DNA of 64,000 nt, from assembly GCF_002288925.2 (NCBI RefSeq), contig NW_022098045.1:7369218-7433217 (forward strand), written 5' to 3'. Under the pieces are notes generated by a model. It had not been told where the DNA came from and did not search any database. It saw only the letters and a program-made list of their open reading frames with translations. Positions 24,033 through 36,050 of this stretch are shown here, piece by piece. A program made the position numbers and the translations under genes. The DNA is from Delphinapterus leucas. Lineage: Eukaryota; Chordata; Mammalia; Artiodactyla; Monodontidae. Every line of letters starts with the position of its first letter. The stretch's first letter is position 1.

Positions 24033-25985
24033 GGGAAGTGGGGACAGAAGGGGAAAAGGTATTAAAAAAGTGATCTGAGTGTAGGTTATTTTGAAGGAAT
24101 TCTGGCATAGGTTAGGGGTGTACAACTTAAGCCAGAAAAGAGTAATAGAATACTGGGTATCAGGGATGGAAGAAGAATTCAGGGTGAAAAAGTGAAAATT
24201 CACTTATGCCCTTGGCTTAGCCTTGCCCCATCTGACATAAGACAGTGTGTACCCTGTCCTGGAAAATGTTTATAATTTATAAAGCTCTGAATTCTCAGGG
24301 ATAAGCCATGAATTACAGAGTGATTCTAAAAGCTTTACATTCTATGATAAGCCACTATAATGTTTTTTCCTCATCAAAGACAGGAACTTGTTTCTTAACA
24401 TAAGTGACCAAAATGTTTTCCAATTAGAATTGTACTGGTATACATAATTTTAAAGTACAAATACAGCCTTCTTTTTTTATTCAGGATGTCCAATTATTCT
24501 GAAACTACTTCCTTTCAATGCCCAAATAAAATTCTAATCAGTAATCAAAGAAATGATCTATATTTTTTTTGGACAAGGATAAGAGCGGACCTAAGACAAA
24601 TTTTATAAACAATATTTGACTTTGTAACAGCTGACACTTTCACTCCTAAACTGATTTTCTAACTCTGACTCTGGATTTCTACCATCAGCTGACAAACGAC
24701 TATGAGGTTATTTCATGAATGTATCATTTTGACATGGTTGTCATCCTTATAAAGCAGGGTGTATGCAATTATTTAAATATTTCTAAAGCAGGTACTTCAG
24801 AGACTCCAGGTATAACCTAGAATGTATGGGCTTAACCCCTATGTAATATTACCACCCATTAACTTGAAACAGTTGAGACAAAGATGCTAATCAACTAGGC
24901 ACACAAAAGCTGTGATACTTGAGCCTTAGATGCTTACTGGATATAAACTAATCTATCCACCCTGCCCCCTCTGATTCCCCCAATTATAAGGAAGAGAATA
25001 AAATTAAAGAACATGTATGAAGTGGTAGAAAATATATCATGGATCTCTGTTTTTCATACTTCAGTACTTTACAAGGGATATACAGGATGGGCAAATTTTA
25101 AGGGGCTCAAAATCTGTATCTTCAACTTCCAAATGTACATCTTCCTAGACTGATCTGCCTAAGAGCCTTCTGTGGTGGATTCTTCTTTCTCGACTTACCT
25201 TCGCACTAATCATTCTGCCACTTTTTAAAGAAAGGCCTATCTCTCACTCACTGGGAATCTCACTAAGCAGGGCACGCTTATGTACCAAGGCACAAAACTG
25301 TCTTGGATGCCAAAGGAACAATTAGAAATATTTATTTCCTAGAAGCCTCTTCATATAAGGGAGTCCATAACTTTTCAAAGTTCTTTATAACATCTATTAT
25401 TTAACAAAGTTTAACTTATGTACCTCCTTCAAGCCATAAAAGTAGGGACTGTGGGACTTAACACTGCTTAGGGCTCTGGTGATGGAAAATCAGCCAGATG
25501 GTAATGTACTACTATAGTTTACTAAAGTTTCTGAGTATGTGAAAACTTTGGTCACTTTTTTTTTTTTTTTTTTTTTTTGGTGAATCTCACCTAAAACCAT
25601 GCAAATGGGAGAACAAGTACAATTTGATTCACATGAATAATCTTATTACATATGAATGCCTAGGTCATAGAGAGCAAGAGATAAACAAATTTTATTAAGC
25701 CTCTTTTCTTTTTAAATGAATATATAGACAGTTGATTTGCTACATTTACAGGAATTCACTCCCTTCTTCATACGTCATCCCTTAAAATATTCATACACAC
25801 ACACGTTCATCATTGCTGAAAAGCTAATTTTTTTTTCTGGATGGCTAGAGATGAAAAAGAAAATGATCACTGTTATTTTGCACCAGTTTGAATTTGGGGA
25901 TAAAAATCTCTCAAAGTAAAAATGTTAGCAAAGAAAAAACATTAGCAATAACATTTACACATCTTCTTACAAATTACAATGCAGT
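24033..25985. other. No gene seen
   Basis: Unassigned AT-rich DNA with one poly(T) run. Confidence 0.6.
25556..25578. repeat. 23-nt T homopolymer
   Basis: Isolated poly(T). It could be the tail of a minus-strand retroposon, but the adjacent sequence (GGTGAATCTCACCTAAAACC) is not a family I recognise. Confidence 0.95.
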
Positions 25986-25989
25986 TTTT

Positions 25990-26160
25990 CTTATAGTATC
26001 TCATTACACAATGACCCAGAGGGCATGGAAGTTATTTTTCCCTAATTTATATATGAGAAAATTGACATGCCAGAGGATATCCAGGTAGTAATAAGCCAAA
26101 CTGGGACTAAAATTTAAGCCTGTGGAGTCAGGTCTGTGATCCCACTCTATTAAACCACCT
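25990..26160 (-). mobile_element. MIR SINE, partial, minus
   Basis: TTTATATATGAGAAAATTGA, CATGCCAGAGGATATCCAGG, GTGGAGTCAGGTCTGTGATC, CACTCTATTAAACCACCTCT: the right part of a reversed MIR. Confidence 0.65.
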
Positions 26161-26784
26161 CTTGTGAAAATTGCTCAATTTGCTAAGGACTGTATTCTCT
26201 AAGTAAGCTTTTATTATATGTAGTTGAGGTGATGACCTTACTCCAAAAGTGCAAAATCTATCTTAATTTTGGTTAGGAAAGCAATATATGTATGATTTAT
26301 ACTGAAAGGATTTTTTTTTCCAGAACTTCACAAAATTCAATTCCTATATCCATATAAGGAAACAAGCTGTTTAAATAATGCTTCAAGTATGCCCCAGTGA
26401 AATGATCTGTGTCCTTTAAGATTTCAAGGAAGCATTCATGTCTAGGAAAAAGTATAAAGAAGGGCTGTGATAAGTCACTTGGTCTATTTCATCAGTTTTT
26501 TAGCTGAGTACTGTTAATAAAAGTTCCAACTCAGAACACCCCGATGATGAAGGGATATGAGAAGCTAATGACACATGAGTAGAAAGGCATGTGATTCCAG
26601 ACTGGCCTGGTGTCTGATTCTTAACTGAACATTGAAATTTTTGAGCTTTTTGTTCTGGAAACAAATTAAGACAATTTCAGTGTGATTTGTGAGTGTTCTC
26701 ACCCGTCAAGCTTGGGCTATATGCCGCTACTGCCAAATTGTAGCTATTGTTTGCTTGACTAAAACTCGGAGGATAAAAAGGATA
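26161..26784. other. No gene seen
   Basis: Unassigned AT-rich DNA before the CHR-2 SINE. Confidence 0.6.
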
Positions 26785-26992
26785 GGGCTTCCCTGGTGGC
26801 GCAGTGGTTGAGAGTCCGCCTGCCGATGCAGGGGATGCGGGTTCGTGCCCCGGTCCGGGAAGATCCCACATGCCGCGGAGCGGCTGGGCCCGTGAGCCAT
26901 GGCCGCTGAGCCTGCGCGTCCGGAGCCTGTGCTCCGCAACGGCAGAGGCCACAACGGTGAGAGGCCCGCGTACCGCAAAAAAAAAAAAAAAA
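26785..26992 (+). mobile_element. CHR-2-type cetacean SINE
   Basis: Best-preserved copy in the window. tRNA-like head GGGCTTCCCTGGTGGCGCAG, a near-consensus B box GGTTCGTGCCC (26840-26850), body through GAGAGGCCCGCGTACCGC, and a 16-nt A tail (26977-26992). Flanking duplications are not clear by eye (AAAAGGATA before, AAAGAATGG after). Several open frames of 60-90 codons here are repeat-derived. This family is restricted to cetaceans and close relatives, so it supports the organism assignment. Confidence 0.95.
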
Positions 26993-27084
26993 GAATGGTA
27001 CTCCGAATTATTTAGGTTCTAATCCAAACCGACCTAAGGGCTAGTCACAGGTATTTTCGACTAGGTCCAGGGTTGCAGGTGAGT

Positions 27085-27245
27085 GTTAAGACCCTTACTA
27101 GTCAAAGTGTGGTTCCTAGCCCAGCAACATCAGCGTTGTCCAGGAGCTAGTTAGAAATGTAGACCCTCAGGCCCCAGCCCCGACCTACTGAAACAAAATC
27201 TGCATTTTAACATGATCCCCCAGATGACTCAGCTGCATGTGTAAA
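27085..27245. mobile_element. MER5A-like hAT-Charlie element
   Basis: TAGTCAAAGTGTGGTTCCTA, GCAACATCAGCGTTGTCCAG, GAGCTAGTTAGAAATGTAGA, CCCCAGCCCCGACCTACTGA, AAACAAAATCTGCATTTTAA: the near-palindromic MER5-type consensus order. Non-autonomous; the strand is hard to call by eye. Confidence 0.7.
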
Positions 27246-28804
27246 CTGGAGAAAACTTCCTTTGAGCTATTTCAGAGTCCTTATCCTTTCCAAATTTTCC
27301 CAGCTTTGGACTAACTTCCAGCACCACTCCCCACTTTTCCCACACATCCACATACCCCATTATTTTTAGACAATCACCTCTTGTCTGTCCCTTGTTCTTA
27401 TCTCTAAAGGGAAAAATCACACAGATTCTAACTAGGTAACTCACAGACTTCATTCACAAGTTTCTCTCTATTAGCCAAAGAAAACTTTGCATCTTGATAA
27501 TTAATATTTCTGAGCAATTTGCTGACAGACCTGAGCCCACCCAGGTAGTTTCTTTAAAGCAGCAAGTAAAGGAGGGGGTGTGGGTCATTTTCTACAGCTA
27601 GTCCAATGGTATTCACCATTAACTATCCTGTATCCTTGCTTCAAAGCCCTGCTTTGGCCTCTCTAGGTTTGTACTTAAGGAAAAAGTGGTCAGCCCATTA
27701 AAATAATAATAATTTGCCCCATGTAAAAAGAACAATGCTATTACATAAAGCAGGATCATAGGCTTACTTCTATTATCTAAGTAGGCACAGTCCAAATTAG
27801 GTAGGCTGCTATAACTCTGTCTTCTCCTGGTATGAGACTGGGAAAAAGGATATAACAGTAACACAGAAACGCAGCCAACAGTTTTAGTAAATAACACTGC
27901 AAAAGTCAGGTATCATTTCTTATTTTCCAATTACTCCAGTTCCTATCATCAAGTTTAGTAGAGACAGTAATGTGCCTGGTGCTAGAGAGAAATCATTCAG
28001 GTAAGCTGAGGCTACTCCTTCTGTTTCTCCATCTGCTAAGCTGTTAACACAAAGACATATTGACAAGGGCTCAAGGAAAACATGGAATATTTCATCAGTA
28101 AGATTATGCTGCCCTAGAGACAGATGTTAGAAAGCTGTTATCTTTAAAAATAAAGAGATAAACAGATGCTTGAGGGGAAGGAATAAAATAGTTTTAGAAT
28201 TGGGAAAGAAAATTAAAAAGGAAAGATGGAAAGATAGATGAGAGGTTTGTGCTGGCATAGGAAATGGCAAATCCTTATTGTGTAGGAAAAAAACTTCTAT
28301 GTCTGCCTCAGGCAATCATTTACTATTAGGCAGGCATTCTTAGAGTGCATTCTTAGAGAAGATTTGTAAGAAGAGCTTAGCAGGGCTGATTATGATTACA
28401 GAGAACAGATTTATCTGTTGTCATAAGATGGTTACTGTCAGGGCTTTGACTGAAAACCATATACACTAGTTTTCATAAAAATTTAAACATGAGAAATGTT
28501 ATATACTATGGTGATTCACATTCAGTGAATATAAAAACATTAATAATAACTCTGGATTTATCTGGTGACTTTCACTGCACTTTGTCAAAAGCGGTCAAAA
28601 CACTTTGTCTTCACTTATTTTTACTGGGGAAAATAGTAAATAGGATTATAATAGAGGGTTATCTAAATATTTACCAATGACATATAGTTGTCATGTATTA
28701 AGTCAACACTTAACATTTTAAAACAGTAGATTCTCCTTTTTTTTTTTCTATGGTTTTCACACTTTTATAAATAAAATGCAAAAAGTAGCAATAGGAAAGT
28801 GAAA
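27246..28804. other. No gene seen
   Basis: Unassigned AT-rich DNA. Confidence 0.6.
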
Positions 28805-29005
28805 GGAACTTTGGCTTTGAATTCAAATAACTTGGGTTCAGGTCCTAGATATTTACTTCGCTTCTTTGAGCTTCAGGTTCCCCATCTATAAAACAGGGAT
28901 AATAATACCTACCTCCTAGGGTTGCTGAGAGGATTAAATATATTGTTAATAAAGGCCCTAGCATCGTGCCTGAACATTATAGGTCCTCAATAAATGGCAA
29001 GTTAT
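28805..29005 (+). mobile_element. MIR SINE, plus
   Basis: TTGAATTCAAATAACTTGGG, TTTGAGCTTCAGGTTCCCCA, TAAAACAGGGATAATAATAC, GTTGCTGAGAGGATTAAATA, CGTGCCTGAACATTATAGGT: well-preserved MIR. Confidence 0.85.
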
Positions 29006-30319
29006 GTCACTAACAAAAATCAAATTGATACAAACAAGCAGATTCGATATTCCAATTTAATTACTGGTTGTCCTTTTCTTGAAATCTCCAAGTTCTGATT
29101 GCACAGAAGCCCTTACTCACCACTTCCTCCCGCTGGGAAGGAGAATGAGAATACCTCCTCAAGAAAGGGGAGGACATGACAGAGGACAGGTTCCCAGAGA
29201 AAAGAAGAGGAAACAGAAAACTTCTACCAGAAAAGATGAAGAAGGAAGAGGAAGAGGGGGCATGAGGTCTGACTTGATGGTACTGACTACCCCCTCAAGA
29301 ATGAAAACCCAGGTAAATAATGGCAAAAACTGAAAGCAGAGGAGCTTTAGGAGTCTGCCCTGCTTCCTGTTCTGCATTCTCGGAAGAGACAACCTTGCAA
29401 GACAAACTACTACAAACAGAATAAAATGGCAGCATGGTGTGAGGAGGCCAAGGAAGGTTCTGTGATGGAAGGCCTCAAACTTCCTTGGCTTTTGTGCAGC
29501 AGGCTCTTGTGCCCACGTATTCCTTCATTCCCAGCAGGGCATGTGGAAGGTTGATAGTTGACAGTGAGAAGCCATTGGGGTCTCCTTGAGACGACCCCAG
29601 AGCAGATGCTGCAGAGCTCACAGGCTAAGCCAGGGCTCAGAGGGCAGACGTGGCCGAGATGTGAAGACCTGCAATGCTGTTGAGAAGTGAAAAGAGAGCA
29701 AGCGAGCAAAGGAGGGCTACAGGCTCTGACAGAATAAAATACTGGTTTAACCAATGACAGAGCTTGGCAGCAGATCAGCAAGGCATTAATAGCCACTTTA
29801 GACTAGATATATCTCCATGGAAGCCAGTGAGAATTGAGTGGACAACACAAAGATCCACATGTGGATCTGGGGCTCTCTCCTCTCCCTGCCATGAGGACAC
29901 ATGAACTCTTTCTAACACCTAAAAGCTGTTTCTGCCAGGAGAAAGGGGAGGAGGGAGAACAAGGAAAGGCTGAGATCTACCCCAAAGATCCTATTTTAAA
30001 CCTAGACACCATGATACTTTTGCTTGTCATCTTCAAATTCTATCCCATCCTGCTCCACTCAAAAAGAAATTTCTCTCAATTCTAATGAAATGAAAGGCCT
30101 TTTTAGCTCTTGATAAGCTAGATGCAATGTGTCTAATTCTGTAAGTTATACTTTCTTTCTGTGAGACCTGGAGATGAAACCAAAATACCCACTGTCTCTT
30201 TATTCATAACTTAAAAGTGTCCTTATTACATTAGGTAATAGGAAGTAGTACCGTATGTACATTTTCTCTCCTTTCCATTTCTAAATTCTGCATTGGTAAT
30301 TTGGGAGGGTCCTTCTTTC
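29006..30319. other. No gene seen
   Basis: 29080-29980 is richer in GC and purines than its surroundings and has a 128-codon minus-strand frame (29410-29796). No domain is recognisable in it and no splice or repeat signature is clear. Confidence 0.55.
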
Positions 30320-30440
30320 CTTCCTTCCTTCTTTCAGTGAGTATGTACTGAGTACCTACCATGAATGAATAATGTGCCAGGAGTTAAGGAAACAAAGATA
30401 AATGGGACATGGACCCTATCCTTAATAAGGAAGAAAGTTT
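30320..30440 (-). mobile_element. L2 LINE 3' end, minus
   Basis: TTCC-rich start (30313-30335), then CAGTGAGTATGTACTGAGTA, CAGGAGTTAAGGAAACAAAG and GACATGGACCCTATCCTTAA, a reversed L2 tail. Confidence 0.5.
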
Positions 30441-32064
30441 TGTGTGATATGTAAATGGAATGTATAAATTAAAGAAAAGCTAGTACAGTATTGCTTCCCA
30501 TTGCTGAGCAACTGCAAACATAACAAAACAAAACAACAGAACCTTACAACTGCAAACATGCATTCTTTACCCATCTATCAAATGCACACGGAAGTAATAA
30601 AAGTTGACTGTTATGCACAGGGCAGTTAAAAAACATTTTTGTACAAAATCTTAATTACAGAGAAGCCAGTTCTCCGAATAACAACAGTAAATCAAGTTGC
30701 AGGACATTCAGAAGCATATAATACAAAATCTTGTTTTTTTAAAAAAGTGTACTTGCTGTAATGGAAGAGTAATAAGATGTGGGAGAATAAGCCATAAAGT
30801 CTATCATCACCTTTTTCAATTTGTTTCAGATGCTGTTAAGAGAGGACTGCAAAAGAAGTTATATCAAAACCAAACATTCTATAGTTCTTTTAGTTTTCTC
30901 AGTAAATATTCCTTGATATGCTTAAGACATTAAGATAAAATATGAATATTACGGTCCTTATTAGCTTATGAAGTACAAATTTTTACATTACTAGGATTCC
31001 TTAAAGGAGGGCAACAGCAGCCTGAGAAATACGTTGTTATCATTACTTTCTGAAAACAAAACAGAATTTTATGACAACTTTAAAAAAAAATTCCTGTGAT
31101 GTTCTGAGGATGTCAGTCTAAAGAAATAGCATTGCACAATGTTTCAGGAAGGCTCTTTGAACCACTGCCATTCCCAGAAGAATGGTTATTATCTTCTCTT
31201 TCTTACTTCTTCCACCATAAAGCTCCTTGGCATGGAAAGAGTACAAAATTTAGGGAAAGCCTCTGCTTTTATCAGTTACCTCTGACAAAGTTGGTATTTC
31301 AGTCATCCTAAATGTACATCATACACTGACTGAAAAGTGACATTACTGGAGATTATAAATTAATTCAACACATGATACTATCTGATTAGTATTTCAAAAC
31401 AATATTTTATCTCTTCCCAACCCCCTCCCCTCTATATCTTCATACACTGCAGCTACATTTGAAATCTATGGTTTCTGGCATATCTGGGGTAAGGTTATAC
31501 TAGGAATTTACCAGACCTGTCAGTCTCTAACTTTCTTCCATATTTCATTATATCATTCCAGCTATAATTAGTTGTCTGGTAAAATTAAGAACAGTCTATT
31601 TCAGTGAATGCTCATGTGAACATTTAACAACTTTTTGTTAGGATGACAGCTTAGCAACAGAAAGAATAAACCAAAAAAGGAGAGTCACTGAAGTAACCTT
31701 GGTGAACTCAATATTGCCAGCTCAATGGAAAATTCTAAGATTTTGCTTTTTTTTTCCTTTTTTGTTATTAATCACCCACATATTTCTTGTCAGGAGCATC
31801 AATCTGATGGCATTCCTGCCTCAACTAGCATGTTTTGAACGGACCTGTCTTCATTGCTGTGGCTCCCTAGGAACTCTGGTGTTGATGAGCGTTGATTCAG
31901 CTGAATGCGTTGACTTTCAGCTTGTCAGTGAAAGCTATTTTAATCATTAAGATGCATCTCCCTTCCAAGACTGCAAACTGTTGCTGCTCATATACAACAT
32001 TCTATCATTTGATTAGTGTGGAGAAGAAAAGAGCCTAAATCGTTACTAGAGATTATATTAAGAG
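30441..32064. other. No gene seen
   Basis: Unassigned AT-rich DNA. Confidence 0.6.
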
Positions 32065-32330
32065 CTAAAATTTACAGAATAAATAAGTGTGTGTGAGGTA
32101 TTGTGCTAAGCAATTTACAGGCACTGTCCATTTAATGCTCACTCTGGTGGAGTCTCACCATCTGAGTTTGCACCCCTTTTCTCCATTCACTATCTGAATG
32201 GCATGCAGTTCTCATCTGTAAGATGGAGTAATAGTACCTATTTCAGAGGGAAATTAGGAGGACTAAGTGAGACAGTTCATACACAGTACCTAGAATAGTT
32301 CCTATGACATAGTGTTCTCACAGTGTTATT
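32065..32330. mobile_element. Two facing MIR fragments
   Basis: 32065-32150 is reversed MIR (GTATTGTGCTAAGCAATTTA, CATTTAATGCTCACTCTGG). 32190-32330 is plus-strand MIR (GTTCTCATCTGTAAGATGGA, ATAGTACCTATTTCAGAGGG, ACAGTACCTAGAATAGTTCC). Their opposite directions show two insertions or an inversion. Confidence 0.55.
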
Positions 32331-33182
32331 AGTGGTTTTTATTAGCGTTTTGTAGATGAAGACCTCCAGTTTCCTTCACCAGCTGCCCTACTCACCATCA
32401 CTTCTAAATCTTCTAACTTTAACTGTCTCTGGTGCCCAGACCCAAAAGAAGATAAGGGAAAATGAAAAGTTATTTCTTTCAGGACTTTCTTCTGTAGGTA
32501 TTTTAACTCCAGTTCCACATGAGGAATGCCACAGTTGTGGCAAGATAATACTTTTGTAGTATTAACCTTCCCCCCCCCCCATTCTTTCTTTCTTCACAGT
32601 AGCCTTTTCCCATTCAGGCAGCTAGGTGTTTGTCCTAGTAATACCCTATTGAATGGGATGGAGGTGAGGGATGGTAACTGAAGCCTTAGACAACCTGGGG
32701 GATTTCCAAGTAAAGGGGTCATTTCTTCCAGGCTTTAACAAGAGGTATAAAGGCGGCAAGGTGGCAGGAGACCTCCCATGCCGAGGTCTGTGCAAGAGCA
32801 GAAGACATATGTGTCATGTGACTAAGCAGACAGCCTTAGATAGCTGCACAGAGTTCCCTGTGCCATGTTATGGAGAGCGGGCAGCAGAGTAATCCCAAGC
32901 TCCTAGCTGGACATGCAAGCAGAATTTCTCATAGTCCAGAGCACCACTAGGATGGTTCCCATTGTTGCAGAAACTAAGCTGTGTGGTTACCAGAACTCCT
33001 TCCTCTTCCTCCTGGGCATACAGCTAAACTACATTACCTAGCCTCCCCTGCAGTGAGTAGGGAAAATAGGACTGACTTTCAAAACTTATGTGAACCTCTG
33101 TGTGTATTCTCTTTCCTTATCTGCAAGCTCAATGTATATGAACCAGTAGAGGACATATGATTCTAGAAAACAGCATTAAATC
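32331..33182. other. No gene seen
   Basis: Contains the C11 run. 32985-33130 (CTTCCTCTTCCTCCTGGGCA, CTAGCCTCCCCTGCAGTGAG) looks like a fragment of an MLT1-type LTR, unconfirmed. Confidence 0.5.
32570..32580. repeat. C11 homopolymer
   Basis: Eleven consecutive C. A similar C11 lies at 55437-55447. Confidence 0.95.
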
Positions 33183-33690
33183 AGGGGTTAACCTGGGATC
33201 CGTTAGTCAAATTGAGGAGAACCATGAACTTGGATTTGGAACAAAAATAACTCTGTATCTTCCCTAACCTCTAACTGAAACTTAGCATTTCCTTCAATTA
33301 TGAATGTAGGCCCCAATGAATAGTAATATTTGTAATACTTGTGACTTTATCACCAATACAAATCACAGGTATTTTCATATTATATTACAGCTGTTGGAGT
33401 TATCTCAAAATACCATTTACACTCAATTTACACTCAATTTGCTTTTAAGTAACAGTATTAGACCCACTGCTAGATTTTTTTATTACATATGCTAATAAAA
33501 AGGCACATATATAAGTTTATTATAAAATAATTTGGTAACAGTATTTCAGTAAAATTGGTTTCCTTTGTGATCTCACAGATTTTCATGCCATTAAAAGACA
33601 ATTTTCTGAGGAGTCCTTAGGCTTCACCAGATTGCCAAAGAGGGCTAAGGAACAGATGGAGTCCTAAATGATTTCATGGAGGAGGGCCCT
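33183..33690. mobile_element. hAT-type DNA transposon remnant, subfamily not assigned
   Basis: GGGGTTAACCTGGGATCCGT, CTCTAACTGAAACTTAGCAT, TTCCTTCAATTATGAATGTA, GTGACTTTATCACCAATACA, AAATCACAGGTATTTTCATA, and AGGAGTCCTTAGGCTTCACC near the end. I recognise this order from a mammal-wide DNA transposon but not its exact name. Contains a 12-bp tandem echo (TTTACACTCAAT, about 33416-33440). Confidence 0.5.
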
Positions 33691-34599
33691 TCTTTTCCTC
33701 TCTCCTTCACATCCCCACCACACTGCTGACTCATATTGGACTGTGATGTGAGAAATTAGCTGCTATTGTATTAAGTTATTGAGGTTTGGAGGTTAATTTT
33801 TAGGACAACTAGCCTAGACACACTAATGCCCTTGCTACCAAAATGGCCCAAACATGGCAGAGAGCACCCGAGACCTGAAGAGACCTCTGATTGGAAAGGA
33901 CCCAGAAGGGACTCGTGAGGACCAAAGATTAGATGGAGCCAGTGAAGATGCCTCAGAGGATACCAACATGGAAGGACAGTTTTGCTAAGTACAAGGAACA
34001 ACTCCTTCATCTTAGAAATAAAGTTCAATAACAGTAATATAACTGCCACACATAATTTTCTTACTATTACTTTCTTTTCCCCTACTAGGGAGACAGTTAT
34101 TTTTGTTTCTCGTATCAGATATTAAGTGCTTTTGAATTCATCAAATTATATATATAATATATAAAACTACATATATACAGTGTTAAAGCAATCTCCAGTT
34201 ATCTTCATTTTCTTAAAATCTTACTCAGGTAGAGTGTCACAACTGAAGAGAAGCCAGTAACCACGAAGATAACATGCTGTATAATGTAAACATCAGCCTG
34301 TCCTAATCACTGGTGTATACCAAGCGCCAAGCCTCATGCCAGGCATATACACATTTTTATGACCGAGTAAATTAATCAAACAGCATTTATTTTAATTATA
34401 TGCAGTGTGTGTCACTCGTGACTGGACTTTGTTATGAGAAAGTCGCTGCCTTTTTCATATGTAAGCGTAAGGTGAGTAGGTTTGGAACTTAAAGCTTCTA
34501 CACTGAGCCTAAGGGAAATTAAATAGTCTTTTAAAACTACATTTCAGTGTCTGCTTAGTATTAGTATTAGGGTGTAGTCGGAAGAACCATAATTGTTTT
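33691..34599. other. No gene seen
   Basis: Unassigned; a TA-rich patch lies at 34145-34178. Confidence 0.6.
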
Positions 34600-35760
34600 T
34601 GTTCTTCGACTTTTCATGTTGATTTTCATACATTCAAGAGTGAAGAACAGCATAATGAACCCCCCAAGTACCCATTACCCAACTTCAACAATTATACATG
34701 TTGTCATTCTTATTTTATCTATTCCCCCTGCCCCGACCTTTTTTTGCTGGAGTTGTTTTTTTTTTTTTTTTTTTTTTTGCGGTACGCGGGCCTCTCACTG
34801 TTGTGGCCTCTCCCGTCGCGGAGCACCGGCTCCGGACGCGCAGGCTCAGCGGCCATGGCTCACGGGCCCAGCCGCTCTGCGGCATGTGGGATCTTCCCGG
34901 ACCGGGGCACGAACCCGTGTCCCCTGCATCAACAGGCGGACTCTCAACCACTGCGCCACCAGGGAAGCCCTGGAGTATTTTTTTTTTGGCTGGATTATTT
35001 TAAATTCTAGGCCTCATATTCTTTCAACTCTAATTATTTCAATATATATCTCTAACAGATAAGAACTTTTTTTTAACATAATACTACAATACCATTTAGC
35101 TTACTTAACAAAATTATTAACAATTCCTTAATAGCATATACAGTCCATGTTCAAATTTTGCCTGGTCATCTCAAAATGTCTTATATTTGGTTTGTTTAAG
35201 TCAAACAGTCTCCACAACGGTTGTGTTTGGTCAACATATCTCTAAAGTTTAATAGACAAATTCCTCCTCCCTCTTTAAAAAATGACATTTATTTGTTGAA
35301 GATACCAGCTCATTTCTTCTGTAGAAATTCTCTCATTCTGGATATGGCTGACTGTAGCTTAACATGTCCCTCTATTATTATTATCATTATTATTATTTTA
35401 ATAAAAATGGTAGTTAGATCTAGGGCCTTGTTTGAATTCAAGATAAATTTTATACATACACACACAATTTTCTTTTGGCAAGAATATTTCATAGGTGTCA
35501 CTGTGCACTTCCTATTGCATTTGGAGGCACATAATATTTGTCTCCTTTATAGTGATGTTACACTTGACCAGTGACTTCAAGAGTTGCCAGTATGATCCAT
35601 TGTTGCAAACTGCTCCAACTTTCACCTAATGGTATTAGTCATTGACGACAATTGGCTAGATCTATTATTTTAAGAGTTGCAAAATGGCAATTTTATAATT
35701 CTGTCATTCTTTCTGTCTTTATTTGCTGTCATTCTATAAAGAAGAAATTTCTTTCATTGA
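34600..35760 (-). mobile_element. Old L1 fragment (minus), split by a CHR-2 SINE
   Basis: AT-rich sequence with CCCCCCAAGTACCCATTACC and CAACTTCAACAATTATACAT on one side of the SINE, and CATAATACTACAATACCATT, TCAAATTTTGCCTGGTCATC, CTGTAGAAATTCTCTCATTC on the other, as in the 3' parts of old L1M families. Interrupted by the CHR-2 at 34756-34970. A TTA-rich low-complexity stretch lies at 35374-35400. Boundaries are approximate. Confidence 0.6.
34756..34970 (-). mobile_element. CHR-2-type cetacean SINE (minus) inside an old L1
   Basis: Reverse-complement copy: T run 34756-34778 (the A tail), then GCGGTACGCGGGCCTCTCAC and the body down to CACCAGGGAAGCCC at 34970. Target-site duplication around TGGAGT (34748-34753 and 34971-34976), with near-identical T-rich continuation. 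It splits an older minus-strand L1 fragment (34600-35760). The open frames of up to 148 codons running through it are SINE sequence read in all frames. Confidence 0.95.
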
Positions 35761-36050
35761 CTATGTGGATACCCTGAAATACAATTCATACCGAAAAGGC
35801 AGGATAAATGCTTGTTTCTTTTACTAAATTTAATCTACTTTCAGCATGGAGTCCTATTAACTGCCAGTAGCGAGCAATGAGTTTCCCCCAGCCCACTCTA
35901 CACTCTTCCCCAAGGTCAACATGTGGCTTTCACAGTGAAACCCATCAGGGCTAGAATGGGATGGAATTAGGCTGACCCATGTATGGTGCAGAAATTTAGG
36001 GGAGATAGGGACTGAGTCAGGGAAGAGAGAATATGTACCTTAAGCAGGCT

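Noticed and set aside
25556..25578. Poly(T) run as the tail of a minus-strand retrocopy
   Set aside because: The adjacent sequence contains no polyadenylation signal at the right distance, no target duplication and no recognisable gene or SINE.
26785..26992. tRNA gene suggested by the A and B box-like motifs
   Set aside because: The tRNA-like head belongs to a CHR SINE with a non-tRNA body and an A tail; it cannot fold as a complete tRNA with a mature 3' end.
29410..29796. 128-codon minus-strand frame in GC-richer DNA
   Set aside because: Composition is low in conserved features, no domain is recognised, and no promoter, splice sites or poly(A) signal in the right place were seen.
34616..35062. 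148-codon open frame and several others nearby
   Set aside because: They run through the CHR-2 SINE in every frame; the peptide is the translated SINE plus its T tail.
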